NCBI GenBank assembly: GCA_963755705.1
Contig: CAVWKW010000002.1
Span: 372,001-436,000, forward strand
DNA from: JBARDN01 sp963755705
GTDB lineage: Bacteria; Desulfobacterota; Binatia; Binatales; Binataceae
DNA length: 64,000 nt
Direction of reading: 5' to 3'
The number at the start of each line of letters is the position of its first letter. Position 1 is the stretch's first letter. Under the pieces are notes generated by a model. The model worked only from the letters and a program-made list of their open reading frames with translations. It ran no database searches and was not told where the DNA came from. Positions 45,182-54,300 of the stretch are shown piece by piece. The translations under genes were made by a program, and so were the position numbers.

Positions 45182-46024
45182 ATGGTTGAACCAATGGAGC
45201 ACAAGCAAAACCCGATTGTCAAGCGCGGCGCGTCCGCTTCGCTGCCACCACGCGACGCGATTCGCAAAACCTCGCGCGGTTCGGGCCGCATCGAGTTCCG
45301 CCGCATCCATACCCCGCGCGCCTTCGAAGAGATCGCCAATCAGATTCGCAGCGAATTGGCAGATCGCCGCCTGCGCGCTGGAGATCGGCTTCCACCTGAA
45401 CGGATGCTGGCGGAACAATTCGGGGTCTCGCGCAATACCCTGCGCGAAGCGCTGCGCTCGCTCGAAAACGCCGGGCTGCTGCGGCTTCAGAAGGGCGCAA
45501 CCGGCGGCGCCTTTGTACGCGAGAGCACCGGTGACGCGATTATCACCGGCCTTCGCGACATGTTCCATCTGGGCGCGATCGCTCCCGAGCATCTAACTGA
45601 AGCGCGCGTGCTGATCGAATCTATCGCCGTGCGCGCGGCATGCGAGCGCGCAACCGCCGAGGATGTCGACGCGCTCAAGGCGAACCTCGCCGCGGCGGAA
45701 ACCTCGGCCCGCGCGAAAGCCGACTTCTATGCTCAGGCGGCGATTCATCTTGATTTCCACCGCATCATCGCCCGAGCGACCAAGAATCCGGTCATGGTGA
45801 TCGTAATGGAAGCGCTGATCGACGTAATGCAGCATTTCATTCACGCGATTGGACAAACCCGTAATCCGTGGGTGCTGCCCTCGCGCCGCCGATTTATGAA
45901 GCACTTTGCGGCGGGCGACTGCGACGCCGCCGTGACCGAGATGGAACAGCATCTGGAGCGGCTCAATCGCCACTACCTGTCGCTGAAAAAGGAAAAAGGC
46001 CGAACCGAGGCCGCCGATGCTTAA
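45182..46024 (+). CDS. GntR/FadR-type transcriptional regulator
   Basis: A 280-residue regulator. The N-terminal winged helix has AFEEIANQIRSELADRRLRA, GDRLPPERMLAEQFGVSRNT and LREALRSLENAGLLRL. The C-terminal FCD domain has LTEARVLIESIAVRAACERA and an H-x-x-x-H motif in DFHRIIARATKNPVM and RRFMKHFAAGD. It lies divergent from the acyl-CoA dehydrogenase operon and overlaps the CoA-transferase gene by 8 bases. TTGACA at 45149-45154 and a GCCGGC dyad (45126/45141) lie in the 108-base divergent region and may be promoter and operator. Its ligand is probably a pathway acid or acyl-CoA. Confidence 0.9.
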   Translation: MVEPMEHKQNPIVKRGASASLPPRDAIRKTSRGSGRIEFRRIHTPRAFEEIANQIRSELADRRLRAGDRLPPERMLAEQFGVSRNTLREALRSLENAGLLRLQKGATGGAFVRESTGDAIITGLRDMFHLGAIAPEHLTEARVLIESIAVRAACERATAEDVDALKANLAAAETSARAKADFYAQAAIHLDFHRIIARATKNPVMVIVMEALIDVMQHFIHAIGQTRNPWVLPSRRRFMKHFAAGDCDAAVTEMEQHLERLNRHYLSLKKEKGRTEAADA

Positions 46025-47222
46025 CGAGATTCTTGGCGGTGTGCGAGTGCTCGACTTCACCACGATCGTGTCAGGGCCATATTGCACGCGCCTGCTCGCC
46101 GACCTGGGCGCGGAGGTTATTAAACTCGAACCTCCCGAGGGCGATTTCATTCGCGTGCAGCCTCCCCTGCGCGACGGCAAGAGCGCGTATTTTGCCCATC
46201 TGAATTGCGGCAAGAAGAGCCTCGCGATCGATCTTCACCGGCCCGAGGCTATCGCGATCGTGCACGAGCTCGCGGCCAACGCCGACGTGATCGTCGAGAA
46301 TTCGCGGCCGGGCGTGATGCAGCGGCTGCGTCTCGGCTACGCGGAAATCGCAAAGCTCAATCCGCGAATCGTGTACTGTTCAATTTCCGGCTTCGGCCAG
46401 GATGGACCGTGGGCGACGCGCAGCGCGTACGCGCCGATGCTTCATGCGGTAAGCGGCTTCGATTTGGTCAACCTGTCCTATCAAAACGGTCTAGAACGTC
46501 CGCTCAATACAGGAATTTATGTTGGCGACGTGCTTGGCGGCACCCAAGCCTTCGGCGCGATCCAGTCTGCGCTGCTTGCACGAGAGCGGACTGGCCGTGG
46601 CGACTACATTGATCTATCAATGATGGACGGCGTGCTTGGGATGCTCATCTACGAATTCCAGGAAGCGCAGTTTCCGCAACCGCGGCGCGCCAACACTTTT
46701 CAGCCGACTCGTGCGAAGGACGGATTCGTGATGATCGCGGCGGTCAAGCCAAATAACTTCGCGGCGCTCGCTGGCGCCGTAGGACACTCCGAGTGGATGG
46801 ACGACCCGCGTTTCGGCACGATCAAGGGCCGCGCTCGGAACTGGGATCTGTTCACGGCAATGCTCGAGGAATGGGCTTCGACCCGAACCGCCGAGGAATG
46901 CGAAACGATCCTCACCCAGGCTGGCGTCCCCTGTTCCCGCTACTTCAGCGTCCGGGAAGCAATCAATCAACCGCATCTCGAAGCGCGGCGCAGCTTTACC
47001 GTTGTTGACGATGGCGCCGGCCAATTAAAGGTTCCGAACCCGGCGTTCAAGTTCGCCAATAGCGCCGCACACGCGCGCGGTAACGTACCTGGTCTGGGTG
47101 GTGACAATACCGAGGTGCTGTCAAGTATTCTCGGATACTCACTCGATCGTATCCAGGCTCTTTATGACAAACGAGTTCTATACGACGATAACGTTCCTGC
47201 TGACAGTGGTATTTCCAAATGA
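46017..47222 (+). CDS. Family III CoA-transferase (CaiB/BaiF)
   Basis: A 401-residue class III CoA-transferase. It opens LGGVRVLDFTTIVSGPYCTR and has LGADVIKLEPPEG-type sequence (LGAEVIKLEPPEGDFIRVQP), LNCGKKSLAIDLHRPE and the catalytic Asp in GRGDYIDLSMMDGVLGM. It probably activates the first carboxylic acid of the pathway or an acid released later. Its start overlaps the end of the GntR gene (ATG 46017 before the stop at 46024), so it belongs to the same transcript. It is the third such transferase in this locus. Confidence 0.92.
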   Translation: MLNEILGGVRVLDFTTIVSGPYCTRLLADLGAEVIKLEPPEGDFIRVQPPLRDGKSAYFAHLNCGKKSLAIDLHRPEAIAIVHELAANADVIVENSRPGVMQRLRLGYAEIAKLNPRIVYCSISGFGQDGPWATRSAYAPMLHAVSGFDLVNLSYQNGLERPLNTGIYVGDVLGGTQAFGAIQSALLARERTGRGDYIDLSMMDGVLGMLIYEFQEAQFPQPRRANTFQPTRAKDGFVMIAAVKPNNFAALAGAVGHSEWMDDPRFGTIKGRARNWDLFTAMLEEWASTRTAEECETILTQAGVPCSRYFSVREAINQPHLEARRSFTVVDDGAGQLKVPNPAFKFANSAAHARGNVPGLGGDNTEVLSSILGYSLDRIQALYDKRVLYDDNVPADSGISK

Positions 47223-47264
47223 CTATTTTCAAAACCGCCGCCACACGAACAGGAGCACACGCCG

Positions 47265-48305
47265 ATGGGTGAGATTCTTGCAGTTGGAATAACCCACTAT
47301 CCACCCCTGGCCGGAAGCGACGAAACGATGGCGTGGATTCTGAAGCGGATGCTCCAGAATCCTCAACTTCCCGAACAGTATCGGCGATCCGAAGGATGGC
47401 CCGAGGCTATGCGCACGGAATGGGGCAACGACGAAGGGACCACTGCGGCGCGCGCGCATCGCGCGCAGTTGCTTCAATCGCTGCGCACGGCGCGTGCGCG
47501 AATCGACGAGTTCCGCCCCGATCTGATCGTCATGTGGGGCGACGATCAATACGAGAATTTTCGTGAAGACGTGATTCCGCCGTACTGCATCTACGCGCAC
47601 GAATCTTTCGCGTTCGCGCCGCCGGCCAACAATGTCTGGAAAGAATCTACTGAAAAACGATTCAACGTACCCGGCGATGTCACTGCTGCGAAATTTCTGG
47701 CAAGCGGTCTTATCGCCGGCGGCTTCGATGCCGCATACTCGTACAAGCCACTGCATAATCCGCTGGGTCATGCTTTCGCGAATGCAGTTCTGTATCTCGA
47801 CTATGATCGCAAGGGATTCGACTATCCGATTGTTCCATTCGCGATCAATTGTTACGGACGCAGAGTGATTGCACAGCGCGGTGGTCTCCCGATGTTCGAT
47901 CATTCACCGTCGGAGTCGCAGCTCGACCCGCCCGCGCCCACCCCTCGGCGACTGTTCGATCTCGGCGCGGCTACCGCTCGAATCTTTGCGAACAGTCCGT
48001 GGCGGGTCGTGCTGATGGCCTCGTCCGGATGGTCGCACGCGTTCCTGACGGCAAAGAACCACTTTCTCTATCCCGATACTCCCGCGGACCGGAGATTATT
48101 CGACGCCTTGCGCGCGAGCGATTTTGATGCCTGGCGCAACTATCCGGCTGCATCCGTCGAGGACAGCGGGCAGCAGGAAATTTTGAATTGGATGTGTCTG
48201 GCCGGCGCTCTTTCAGAGCTTCATCGCAAGCCAAAGGAAATCGAGTTCATCGACACCTGGATATTCAACTCATCGAAATGTTTCCTGATCGCGCCGCCCA
48301 ATTGA
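47265..48305 (+). CDS. Class III extradiol-type dioxygenase (LigB family) with altered metal ligand
   Basis: A 346-residue protein of the LigB superfamily. Aligning by eye with protocatechuate 4,5-dioxygenase LigB, the first metal His is H11 (VGITHYPPL), the catalytic acid/base His is H258 (SSGWSHAFL) and the metal Glu is E305 (GQQEILNW). The second metal His, in the NDH motif, is replaced: DLIVMWGDDQYENF has Q95. Normal enzymes cleave catechols next to the hydroxyls using Fe(II). Gln could still bind metal weakly, or the protein may do other chemistry. It follows the CoA-transferase by 42 bases. Confidence 0.78.
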   Translation: MGEILAVGITHYPPLAGSDETMAWILKRMLQNPQLPEQYRRSEGWPEAMRTEWGNDEGTTAARAHRAQLLQSLRTARARIDEFRPDLIVMWGDDQYENFREDVIPPYCIYAHESFAFAPPANNVWKESTEKRFNVPGDVTAAKFLASGLIAGGFDAAYSYKPLHNPLGHAFANAVLYLDYDRKGFDYPIVPFAINCYGRRVIAQRGGLPMFDHSPSESQLDPPAPTPRRLFDLGAATARIFANSPWRVVLMASSGWSHAFLTAKNHFLYPDTPADRRLFDALRASDFDAWRNYPAASVEDSGQQEILNWMCLAGALSELHRKPKEIEFIDTWIFNSSKCFLIAPPN

Positions 48306-48338
48306 GCTCCGTCGCATGACGTGTTTCGGAGAGCCGGA

Positions 48339-49151
48339 ATGAGATTGGAAGGGAAAATCGCGCTGGTCACAGGCACCAGCATCAATATCGGAGGCGGAAT
48401 CGCCGAGGGTCTCGCGGCCGAAGGCGCCGCGATTGTCTGCGTCGATTCGCGAGAAGCCAACGCCGCCGATTGCGCGCGTTACATCCAGGGCACTGGCGCC
48501 CGCGCTATCGCGGTGACTTGCGACGTGACTAATGAAGTCCAGGTGGCCGCCGCCGTCAATGCTGCATGTGAGGTTTTTGGCGGAATCGATATCCTGCTAA
48601 ATAACGCCGCCATCTTCAACAAGAAGGGCGTGCTCGATATGCCACTGGAAGAGTGGCACCGGCAGATCACCGTCATTCTGACCGGCGCGTTTCTGTTCAC
48701 CAAACACGTTGCAAGGTCGATGATCGAGCGCAAGCGCCGGGGCGCGATCATCAATATAATTTCGACCGCCGGACATCAGGGCGAACCGGGCAACATCGCA
48801 TACTGCACAGCGAAGAGTGGACTACTTAATTTCACTCGCTCGGCCGCGATCGAGTTGGTCCCGCATGGTATTCGCGTCAATAGCTTGACGCCGACCGCGA
48901 CCGATCCATCCGAATCACACGAACGTGCTGCGCGCTGGGGCCGGCAAGTGCGTAATTCCGACGACATTAGGCGCGCTTTCGAACCGTTCCGCAGGCGGGT
49001 CCCGATGCAGCGCTTGCCGAGCCCGCGCGACTATGGACGCGCCGCGGTTTTTCTCGCCTCGGAGGATTCCGCGATGATTACCGGAACCGACTTGCGCGTC
49101 AACGCCGGCGCGATCGCCCGATATTGGGCATGGGAGCCACCGAACGAATAG
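48339..49151 (+). CDS. SDR-family dehydrogenase (possible cis-dihydrodiol dehydrogenase)
   Basis: A 270-residue short-chain dehydrogenase with ATG 48339 preceded by GGAGA. The nucleotide-binding region is unusual (LVTGTSINIGGGIAEGLA in place of TGxxxGIG). LLNNAAIFN, IINIISTAGHQGEPGN and the catalytic Y-C-T-A-K are normal, as is MITGTDLRVNAG. It lies just before the Rieske dioxygenase genes, so oxidation of a cis-dihydrodiol to a catechol is the natural guess. This rests on position, because SDR specificity cannot be read from motifs. Confidence 0.87.
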   Translation: MRLEGKIALVTGTSINIGGGIAEGLAAEGAAIVCVDSREANAADCARYIQGTGARAIAVTCDVTNEVQVAAAVNAACEVFGGIDILLNNAAIFNKKGVLDMPLEEWHRQITVILTGAFLFTKHVARSMIERKRRGAIINIISTAGHQGEPGNIAYCTAKSGLLNFTRSAAIELVPHGIRVNSLTPTATDPSESHERAARWGRQVRNSDDIRRAFEPFRRRVPMQRLPSPRDYGRAAVFLASEDSAMITGTDLRVNAGAIARYWAWEPPNE

Positions 49152-49188
49152 CCACTGTCGGATGTACTGTTAGCCGCGGAGAAGCCAC

Positions 49189-50481
49189 ATGAAGAACTCA
49201 GATGACGCCTACATCATCGACGATCAAGACACGGGATTGTTCCGCGTAAATCGGCGCGCGTTTACCGACGCGGAATGCCTCGAGCAGGAGCGCCGCCGGA
49301 TATTCGACAAGTGCTGGATTTATGTTGGCCATGAATCCGAGGTTCCGCACGCGGGCGACTATCGCTCGCGCAACGTCATCGGACGTCCGATGGTCCTGGT
49401 GCGCGGCGATGATAGCGTTCTGCGCGTGCTCTTGAATACTTGTACTCACCGCGGCGCGATGGTCTGCCGGCAGAAATCCGGCAACGCCCGGACCTTTCAA
49501 TGCCCTTACCACGCATGGACCTATAATTCGCGCGGCGAGCTGGTCGGCGTTCCGGGCGAAGATTCATACAGCGACGCTTTCAAACGCGCGGATATGTCCC
49601 TCGCCTCTCCCGCGCGAGTCAACAACTATCGCGGCTTTGTGTTCGCCTGCTTCGATCCGGCAGGTCAGACGCTATACGAGTATCTGGCTGGTGCGCGCGA
49701 ATATCTCGATCTGGTCGCCGATCAGTCCGCTCTTGGAATGAAGATAGTCGCTGGGCAACAATCATACAGCGCGCGCGCCAACTGGAAATTGCTGGTCGAG
49801 AATAGCTACGACGGCTATCACGGCCTGCCGACGCATCAGCGGTACTTTAGTTTTTTGACTGACATCGGAATCGATTTCAAGAACTCGACCCTCACCACCC
49901 CGCCGCGGCAGAAGGCGGTCGATCTTGGTAATGGCCATGCCGTAGTGGAATACCAGAGCTCATGGGGACGGCCGATCGCGCACTGGGTCCCTCCTTTCGG
50001 TGAAGAGCGCAAATCTCACTTCGCCGAGATCCGCCGACAGTTCGAAGAACGCTTTGGACCCGAACGCGCCCGCCGGATCTGCGAGACCAGCCGCAATCTG
50101 GGTATATTTCCCAATCTCGTGATCAACGACATCATGGCGGTCACGGTTCGCACCTTCTATCCAGTCTCGCCTGACTACATGGAGGTGAATGCATGGGCGT
50201 TGGCACCCGCGGAGGAAGGCGCCGAGGATTCTGCATTGCGCCTCGACAACTTTCTGACGTTTCTTGGACCGGGAGGGTTCGCCACTCCGGATGACGTCGA
50301 GATGCTCGAGTCCTGCCAGCGCGGCTTTGCCAATCGCGAAGTCGGATGGTCGGACATCTCGCGCGGCATGAAGCGCGAGGAGCCTTCCATCACCGATGAA
50401 TTGCAGATGCGGGCCTTTTGGCGGAGATGGAATCAAATGATGACCGAACCGCAGATTCGCCGCGCGAGGAATGCCGCATGA
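49189..50481 (+). CDS. Rieske ring-hydroxylating dioxygenase, alpha subunit
   Basis: A 430-residue terminal oxygenase subunit. The Rieske [2Fe-2S] ligands are C85-x-H87 (CTHRGAMVC) and C105-x-x-H108 (CPYHAWTYN). The mononuclear iron is bound by H211 and H216 in ENSYDGYHGLPTHQRYF, with D208 as the bridging acid to the neighbouring Rieske centre. Such enzymes add O2 across an aromatic double bond to give a cis-dihydrodiol. The small subunit follows with an ATGA overlap. No ferredoxin or reductase gene is nearby, so electrons must come from elsewhere. Confidence 0.95.
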   Translation: MKNSDDAYIIDDQDTGLFRVNRRAFTDAECLEQERRRIFDKCWIYVGHESEVPHAGDYRSRNVIGRPMVLVRGDDSVLRVLLNTCTHRGAMVCRQKSGNARTFQCPYHAWTYNSRGELVGVPGEDSYSDAFKRADMSLASPARVNNYRGFVFACFDPAGQTLYEYLAGAREYLDLVADQSALGMKIVAGQQSYSARANWKLLVENSYDGYHGLPTHQRYFSFLTDIGIDFKNSTLTTPPRQKAVDLGNGHAVVEYQSSWGRPIAHWVPPFGEERKSHFAEIRRQFEERFGPERARRICETSRNLGIFPNLVINDIMAVTVRTFYPVSPDYMEVNAWALAPAEEGAEDSALRLDNFLTFLGPGGFATPDDVEMLESCQRGFANREVGWSDISRGMKREEPSITDELQMRAFWRRWNQMMTEPQIRRARNAA

Positions 50482-50969
50482 GCGCCGCGCAAGTTCCAAG
50501 CCGCCAGGAGGTCGAGGATCTCCTCTACGAGGAAGCCGCTCTTCTCGACGAGTGGCGCCTCGACGAATGGCTCGAGCTTCTCACCGAGGACGCAGTATAT
50601 GAGGTTCCGCCGACTGATGTTCCCGAAGGCGACTCGCGCAATACTCTGTTCATTATCGCGGACGACGCGGTACGCATCCGCTCGCGGGTGAAGCAACTGC
50701 TCGGCAAGTCGGCATGGGCCGAGAACCCGCGCTCCCGGACGCGGCGGCTGATCACCAACGTGCGAGTGCTAGGCGCCGAAGGCGAGATTTTTCTGGCTAG
50801 CGCGAATTTTGCGGTGCATCGGATGCGCTACGAATCAGTTGACACCTACATCGGCCGCTACGATTACAAGCTCAGCCGAAAGGATGGCAAACTGAGAATT
50901 CGTGAGCGCCGCGCCATCCTCGACAATGAAGCTCTGCGTCCGCACGGCAAGATAAGCTTCATTCTATAG
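50478..50969 (+). CDS. Ring-hydroxylating dioxygenase, beta (small) subunit
   Basis: A 163-residue protein of the SnoaL-like fold used by dioxygenase small subunits. It has LLYEEAALLDEWRLDEWLEL, LTEDAVYEVPPTDV, and SRTRRLITNVRVLGAEG, and it ends in RERRAILDNEALRPHGKISF, all typical. ATG 50478 overlaps the alpha-subunit stop (ATGA), supporting stoichiometric alpha3beta3 assembly. The role is mainly structural, with some influence on substrate range. Confidence 0.93.
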   Translation: MSAAQVPSRQEVEDLLYEEAALLDEWRLDEWLELLTEDAVYEVPPTDVPEGDSRNTLFIIADDAVRIRSRVKQLLGKSAWAENPRSRTRRLITNVRVLGAEGEIFLASANFAVHRMRYESVDTYIGRYDYKLSRKDGKLRIRERRAILDNEALRPHGKISFIL

Positions 50970-51003
50970 AACGCACCAACCGATTCATCATTCGGAGAAC
51001 GCG

Positions 51004-51990
51004 ATGGACGTGATCGACATGCACAACCACTTCATCGCGCCCGAGGTGATCGACTTTCTCGCGCGCGAAGGAAAGCACTTCGCGACCCGAATCGTCGAGC
51101 GCGACGGCTGCAGGTTTTTTCTGATCCAGGAAAAAGCGATGCGCCCGATCGACGGCCCGATCTCGAACGCCGCGGCGCGCGCCGCGGACATGGATCGCGA
51201 AGGCATCGCGACCCAGGCAATCTCGTGCGTTCCGTTCCTGATGTATCCAGATGTCGCACCCGATCTCGGACTGGCTATTGCGCAAGTCAACAACAATGCG
51301 ATGGCGATGCTCGGCGCGGCTGACTCCCGGCGGTTTCAGCCGCTGGCGTCGGTACCGATGCAAGATCCTGTCGCGGCGGCGAAGGAACTCGAACGCGCGG
51401 CGGGGTTGGGACTTCGCGGAGTCGAGATTCCGCCGAAGGTGGTCGAGCGGCAGCTCGACGAACCCGATTTCGAGGTCTTCTGGTCGGCGGCGGAGACGCT
51501 GCGAATGGCAGTATGCATTCACCCGTTCGAAGCCGCACCCGCCGGAGCGCTCGGCCGCTATTTTCTGGGCAACCTGGTCGGCAATCTCTATGACACCGGG
51601 CTGGCGGCCGCGCTGCTAATATACGGAGGAGTGCTCGAACGTCATCCCAAGCTTAAAATAGTGCTTTATCATGCCGGCGGTGCGCTGCCCGCGCTCGTCG
51701 GCAGACTCGATATGGGATACCGCCTCGTTCCTGAATGCCAAAAGGCGATTCCTCGCGCGCCGTTGACTTACCTGCCTCAGTTCCATTTCGACATCATCGC
51801 TCACAACCGCGAAATGCTCGGACACCTGGTTCGGACCTATGGATCAGAGCGCTTTGTCGTCGGTACGGACTATCCACTCCCCGCCGGACTTGCCCATCCT
51901 GTCGCCGAGGTAAAAGCGCTCGGGCTCGATAAGACCGCAGAGGACAAGATACTCGGCGGCAACGCCCGCAAACTTCTCGCGCTCGACTGA
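51004..51990 (+). CDS. Amidohydrolase family protein (ACMSD-like)
   Basis: A 328-residue TIM-barrel metalloprotein of the amidohydrolase-2 family. Metal ligands are H7 and H9 (IDMHNHFIAP), the His in VCIHPFEA, the His in VLYHAGGALP and the Asp in VVGTDYPLPAG. This is the pattern of 2-amino-3-carboxymuconate semialdehyde decarboxylase and related decarboxylases or hydrolases. Placed 34 bases after the dioxygenase small subunit, it could decarboxylate or hydrolyse a ring-cleavage product. GGAG precedes the start at 51004. Confidence 0.9.
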   Translation: MDVIDMHNHFIAPEVIDFLAREGKHFATRIVERDGCRFFLIQEKAMRPIDGPISNAAARAADMDREGIATQAISCVPFLMYPDVAPDLGLAIAQVNNNAMAMLGAADSRRFQPLASVPMQDPVAAAKELERAAGLGLRGVEIPPKVVERQLDEPDFEVFWSAAETLRMAVCIHPFEAAPAGALGRYFLGNLVGNLYDTGLAAALLIYGGVLERHPKLKIVLYHAGGALPALVGRLDMGYRLVPECQKAIPRAPLTYLPQFHFDIIAHNREMLGHLVRTYGSERFVVGTDYPLPAGLAHPVAEVKALGLDKTAEDKILGGNARKLLALD

Positions 51991-52107
51991 TTCGCGCTCA
52001 CCTAGGCTCTGTCCGACTGGCGCACAAAGTCCGCGATACGTAGAATCCGCGGTGTGCCAATGGATTGCACACAGGCTGGCTCAAACGAATAGCGAGGATT
52101 CACGACG

Positions 52108-53097
52108 ATGGCTTCAACAACGCTGCGAATTGGCCTGCTGGGAGCGGCGAGGATTGCGCCCGACGCGTTGATCAAACCCGCAAAAATTGTTGACGGAGTC
52201 GAGGTCACCGCGATCGCCGCGCGAGATCCTGCACGAGCGCGCGAGTTCGCCAACACCCACGGCATCGAGCGCGTGCTCGCGAGCTACGATGATCTGGTCA
52301 ACGATCCGGAGCTCGACGCGATCTACAATCCTCTTCCCAATTCGCTGCATTGCGAATGGACCATTCGCGCGCTGCGCGCCGGCAAGCATGTCCTGTGCGA
52401 AAAACCGCTCTCCTCCAACGCCGCCGAGGCCGAGCGGATGGCCACGGCCGCCGATCAGAGCGGGCGCGTGCTGGTCGAAGCGTTCCATTATTATTACCAT
52501 CCGCTCGCGCATCGCGTGCGCGAAATCGTGCGCGACGGAACCTTGGGCAGGCTCAGCCGTCTCGAGGCTAAATTCTCAGTCCCCTTCATCCCTCCTACCG
52601 ACATCCGCCACAATCTAAGTCTGGCGGGCGGTGCGACCATGGACCTCGGATGCTACCCGCTCCACATGATTCGCCATTTCTCGGGCACGACTCCGATCGT
52701 CAAGGCTGCGCGCGCAACGGTCGGTGTTCCGGGAATCGATGTCGCGATGGAAGCCGAACTCGAACTCCCCGGCGGCGCCACGGCCCACATGAACTGCTCG
52801 ATGGAGCCGACCGCGCCGCTGCAAGTCATATTCGAGGCGCATGGCGAGCGCGGCAGCCTGTCGGTCATCAACCCGCTCGCGCCGCATCGCGGCCATCAAC
52901 TGACGATCAAGACTCCCGCCGGCGAAAAGCAAGAGACCTTCCCGCTCGAACCGACTTTCACCTACCAGTTGCGCGCCTTCGCCGACGCCGTGCGCGGCGG
53001 TCCCGCGATGCCGACCGACGGGCACGACGGAATCGTCAGCATGCGAATTATCGACGACGTCTATCGCAAGGCGGGGCTCCCGCTGCGCGGCGCGTGA
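52108..53097 (+). CDS. Gfo/Idh/MocA-family oxidoreductase
   Basis: A 329-residue NAD(P)-dependent dehydrogenase. The N-terminal Rossmann domain has LRIGLLGAARIAPDALIKPA and the E-K-P motif in VLCEKPLSSNAAEAERMA. The C-terminal domain has RLEAKFSVPFIPPTDIRHN and GGATMDLGCYPLHMIRHFSG. Family members act on sugars, inositols or dihydrodiols; the trans-1,2-dihydrobenzene-1,2-diol dehydrogenases belong here, which would suit the dioxygenase context. It is separated from the amidohydrolase by 117 bases with no clear terminator. Confidence 0.9.
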   Translation: MASTTLRIGLLGAARIAPDALIKPAKIVDGVEVTAIAARDPARAREFANTHGIERVLASYDDLVNDPELDAIYNPLPNSLHCEWTIRALRAGKHVLCEKPLSSNAAEAERMATAADQSGRVLVEAFHYYYHPLAHRVREIVRDGTLGRLSRLEAKFSVPFIPPTDIRHNLSLAGGATMDLGCYPLHMIRHFSGTTPIVKAARATVGVPGIDVAMEAELELPGGATAHMNCSMEPTAPLQVIFEAHGERGSLSVINPLAPHRGHQLTIKTPAGEKQETFPLEPTFTYQLRAFADAVRGGPAMPTDGHDGIVSMRIIDDVYRKAGLPLRGA

Positions 53098-53112
53098 CGC
53101 GCGATCGCCGCG

Positions 53113-53427
53113 GTGGTCCTAAGAGTTTTCATTGTCCTGATTCTTGCAGCAGGACTTGAAGTTGGCGGCGACGCCCTGGTGCGCATCGGTCTCGGCGGCC
53201 GTACCGCCGCGATGGCCGCAGGAGCGGTCACGCTGTTTGCTTATGGAATTCTGGTCAATAAGAGCGGCCTGGATTTCAATCGCCTGATGGGCGTTTATAT
53301 CGCGATCTTTTTCGTCGTCTCGCAGGTGATTTCCTTCATCCTGTTCAAACAGATTCCCGACGATCGCATCCTGCTCGGAGGCGGATTCATCGTAGCCGGC
53401 GGCCTGCTCATCATGCTGATGTCTTAA
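53113..53427 (+). CDS. Small four-helix membrane protein
   Basis: A 104-residue protein, GTG start, with four hydrophobic stretches: VFIVLILAAGLEVGGDALVR, AAMAAGAVTLFAYGILV, GVYIAIFFVVSQVISFILF and LLGGGFIVAGGLLIMLMS. The length and the Glu/Asp residues in the first helix recall SMR- or YnfA-type small transporters, but I cannot assign it. Its stop overlaps the convergent stop of the next gene, and a second, broken copy of its 3' end lies at 54301-54340. Confidence 0.7.
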   Translation: MVLRVFIVLILAAGLEVGGDALVRIGLGGRTAAMAAGAVTLFAYGILVNKSGLDFNRLMGVYIAIFFVVSQVISFILFKQIPDDRILLGGGFIVAGGLLIMLMS

Positions 53428-54128
53428 GAATCTCGTGGGATAAGCACGGTGGCCACACCGTCCACGGACGCAGGTATTTTGCTCCTGGTCACATCCAAAA
53501 ATTGCCGCTGAACGGCGATCCCCACGGAGGAGAAATCGCAGGAGTTGTCATCACACTTGGATGGACCTATCCCCAACACTCCCGGCAGTGCGAGCCAACG
53601 CTCACGATACCTATTGACGGCGTCGGTGTACGCGTTTGCTACATTTTTACGCTTCTCTTCTGAAACGCTTCGAGCAGTTTGTCGCTTCTTCTCTAAGGTC
53701 TCTTCAGCAACCTCTTGCTTGGGTGTACTCGATTGGTTGTATGCTCCAGGTCCGGTCGGATTCGATAGAGTACCGAACGGCGTACCCAGTTTAAGGATCG
53801 GTGAGTAGTCAGGAAAAATCACCACCGGAATTCCCTCGACACAATCACGAATCTTGCTCCTATCCGGTCTTGAAAAATTCTCGTCCACGTATACCGAAAT
53901 CTCTTCGCCACCGCCCTTCGTGGTCGATGGCACAACCTTCTGAACGGTAGACAAATTCATCCATTCGCCGCTGTACTTCGCAGCCGCGGCTACGAATGCC
54001 CGCTCTGAAACGGCGGCACATGGATGATCCAAAGTGGTGGAGGGGCCGCGGCCGCACCACATCTCGGCCCGCAATCCACCTGTCCAAAAGATCCCGATCA
54101 ACGCCAGCAGCAATAATTTCCGTCTCAT
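53424..54128 (-). CDS. Secreted protein with two similar halves, unknown function
   Basis: A 234-residue protein with a signal peptide (RRKLLLLALIGIFWTGGLRA). The mature part has two similar segments: YSGEWMNLSTVQKVVPS with ISVYVDENFSRPDRSKI and EGIPVVIFP, and YRERWLALPGVLGIGPS with VGIAVQRQFLDVTRSKI and DGVATVLIP. Each reads as a beta-rich unit ending in (D/E)G-(I/V)-x-V-x-(I/L)-x-P. A Lys/Glu-rich linker (ETLEKKRQTARSVSEEKRKN) joins them. GC is visibly lower than in the neighbours, and the gene lies between a membrane gene and a relic of that gene's duplicate, so it looks inserted. No known family is recognised. Confidence 0.65.
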   Translation of the reverse strand: MRRKLLLLALIGIFWTGGLRAEMWCGRGPSTTLDHPCAAVSERAFVAAAAKYSGEWMNLSTVQKVVPSTTKGGGEEISVYVDENFSRPDRSKIRDCVEGIPVVIFPDYSPILKLGTPFGTLSNPTGPGAYNQSSTPKQEVAEETLEKKRQTARSVSEEKRKNVANAYTDAVNRYRERWLALPGVLGIGPSKCDDNSCDFSSVGIAVQRQFLDVTRSKIPASVDGVATVLIPRDS

Positions 54129-54300
54129 CTCATCGATACCCGCAACGAGCGACAACGGCGACCGGGCGCTGGTTCATATGTCATCCTGGATCGTCGATTC
54201 GACGGCTGCTGCACCATTTTCGCCAGCGACAGTACGCCGGCAGGCCGCTTGCAAGACCCGACCGTGAAAACCAATACACCAGAGCCCCCTTCGAAGGAAC

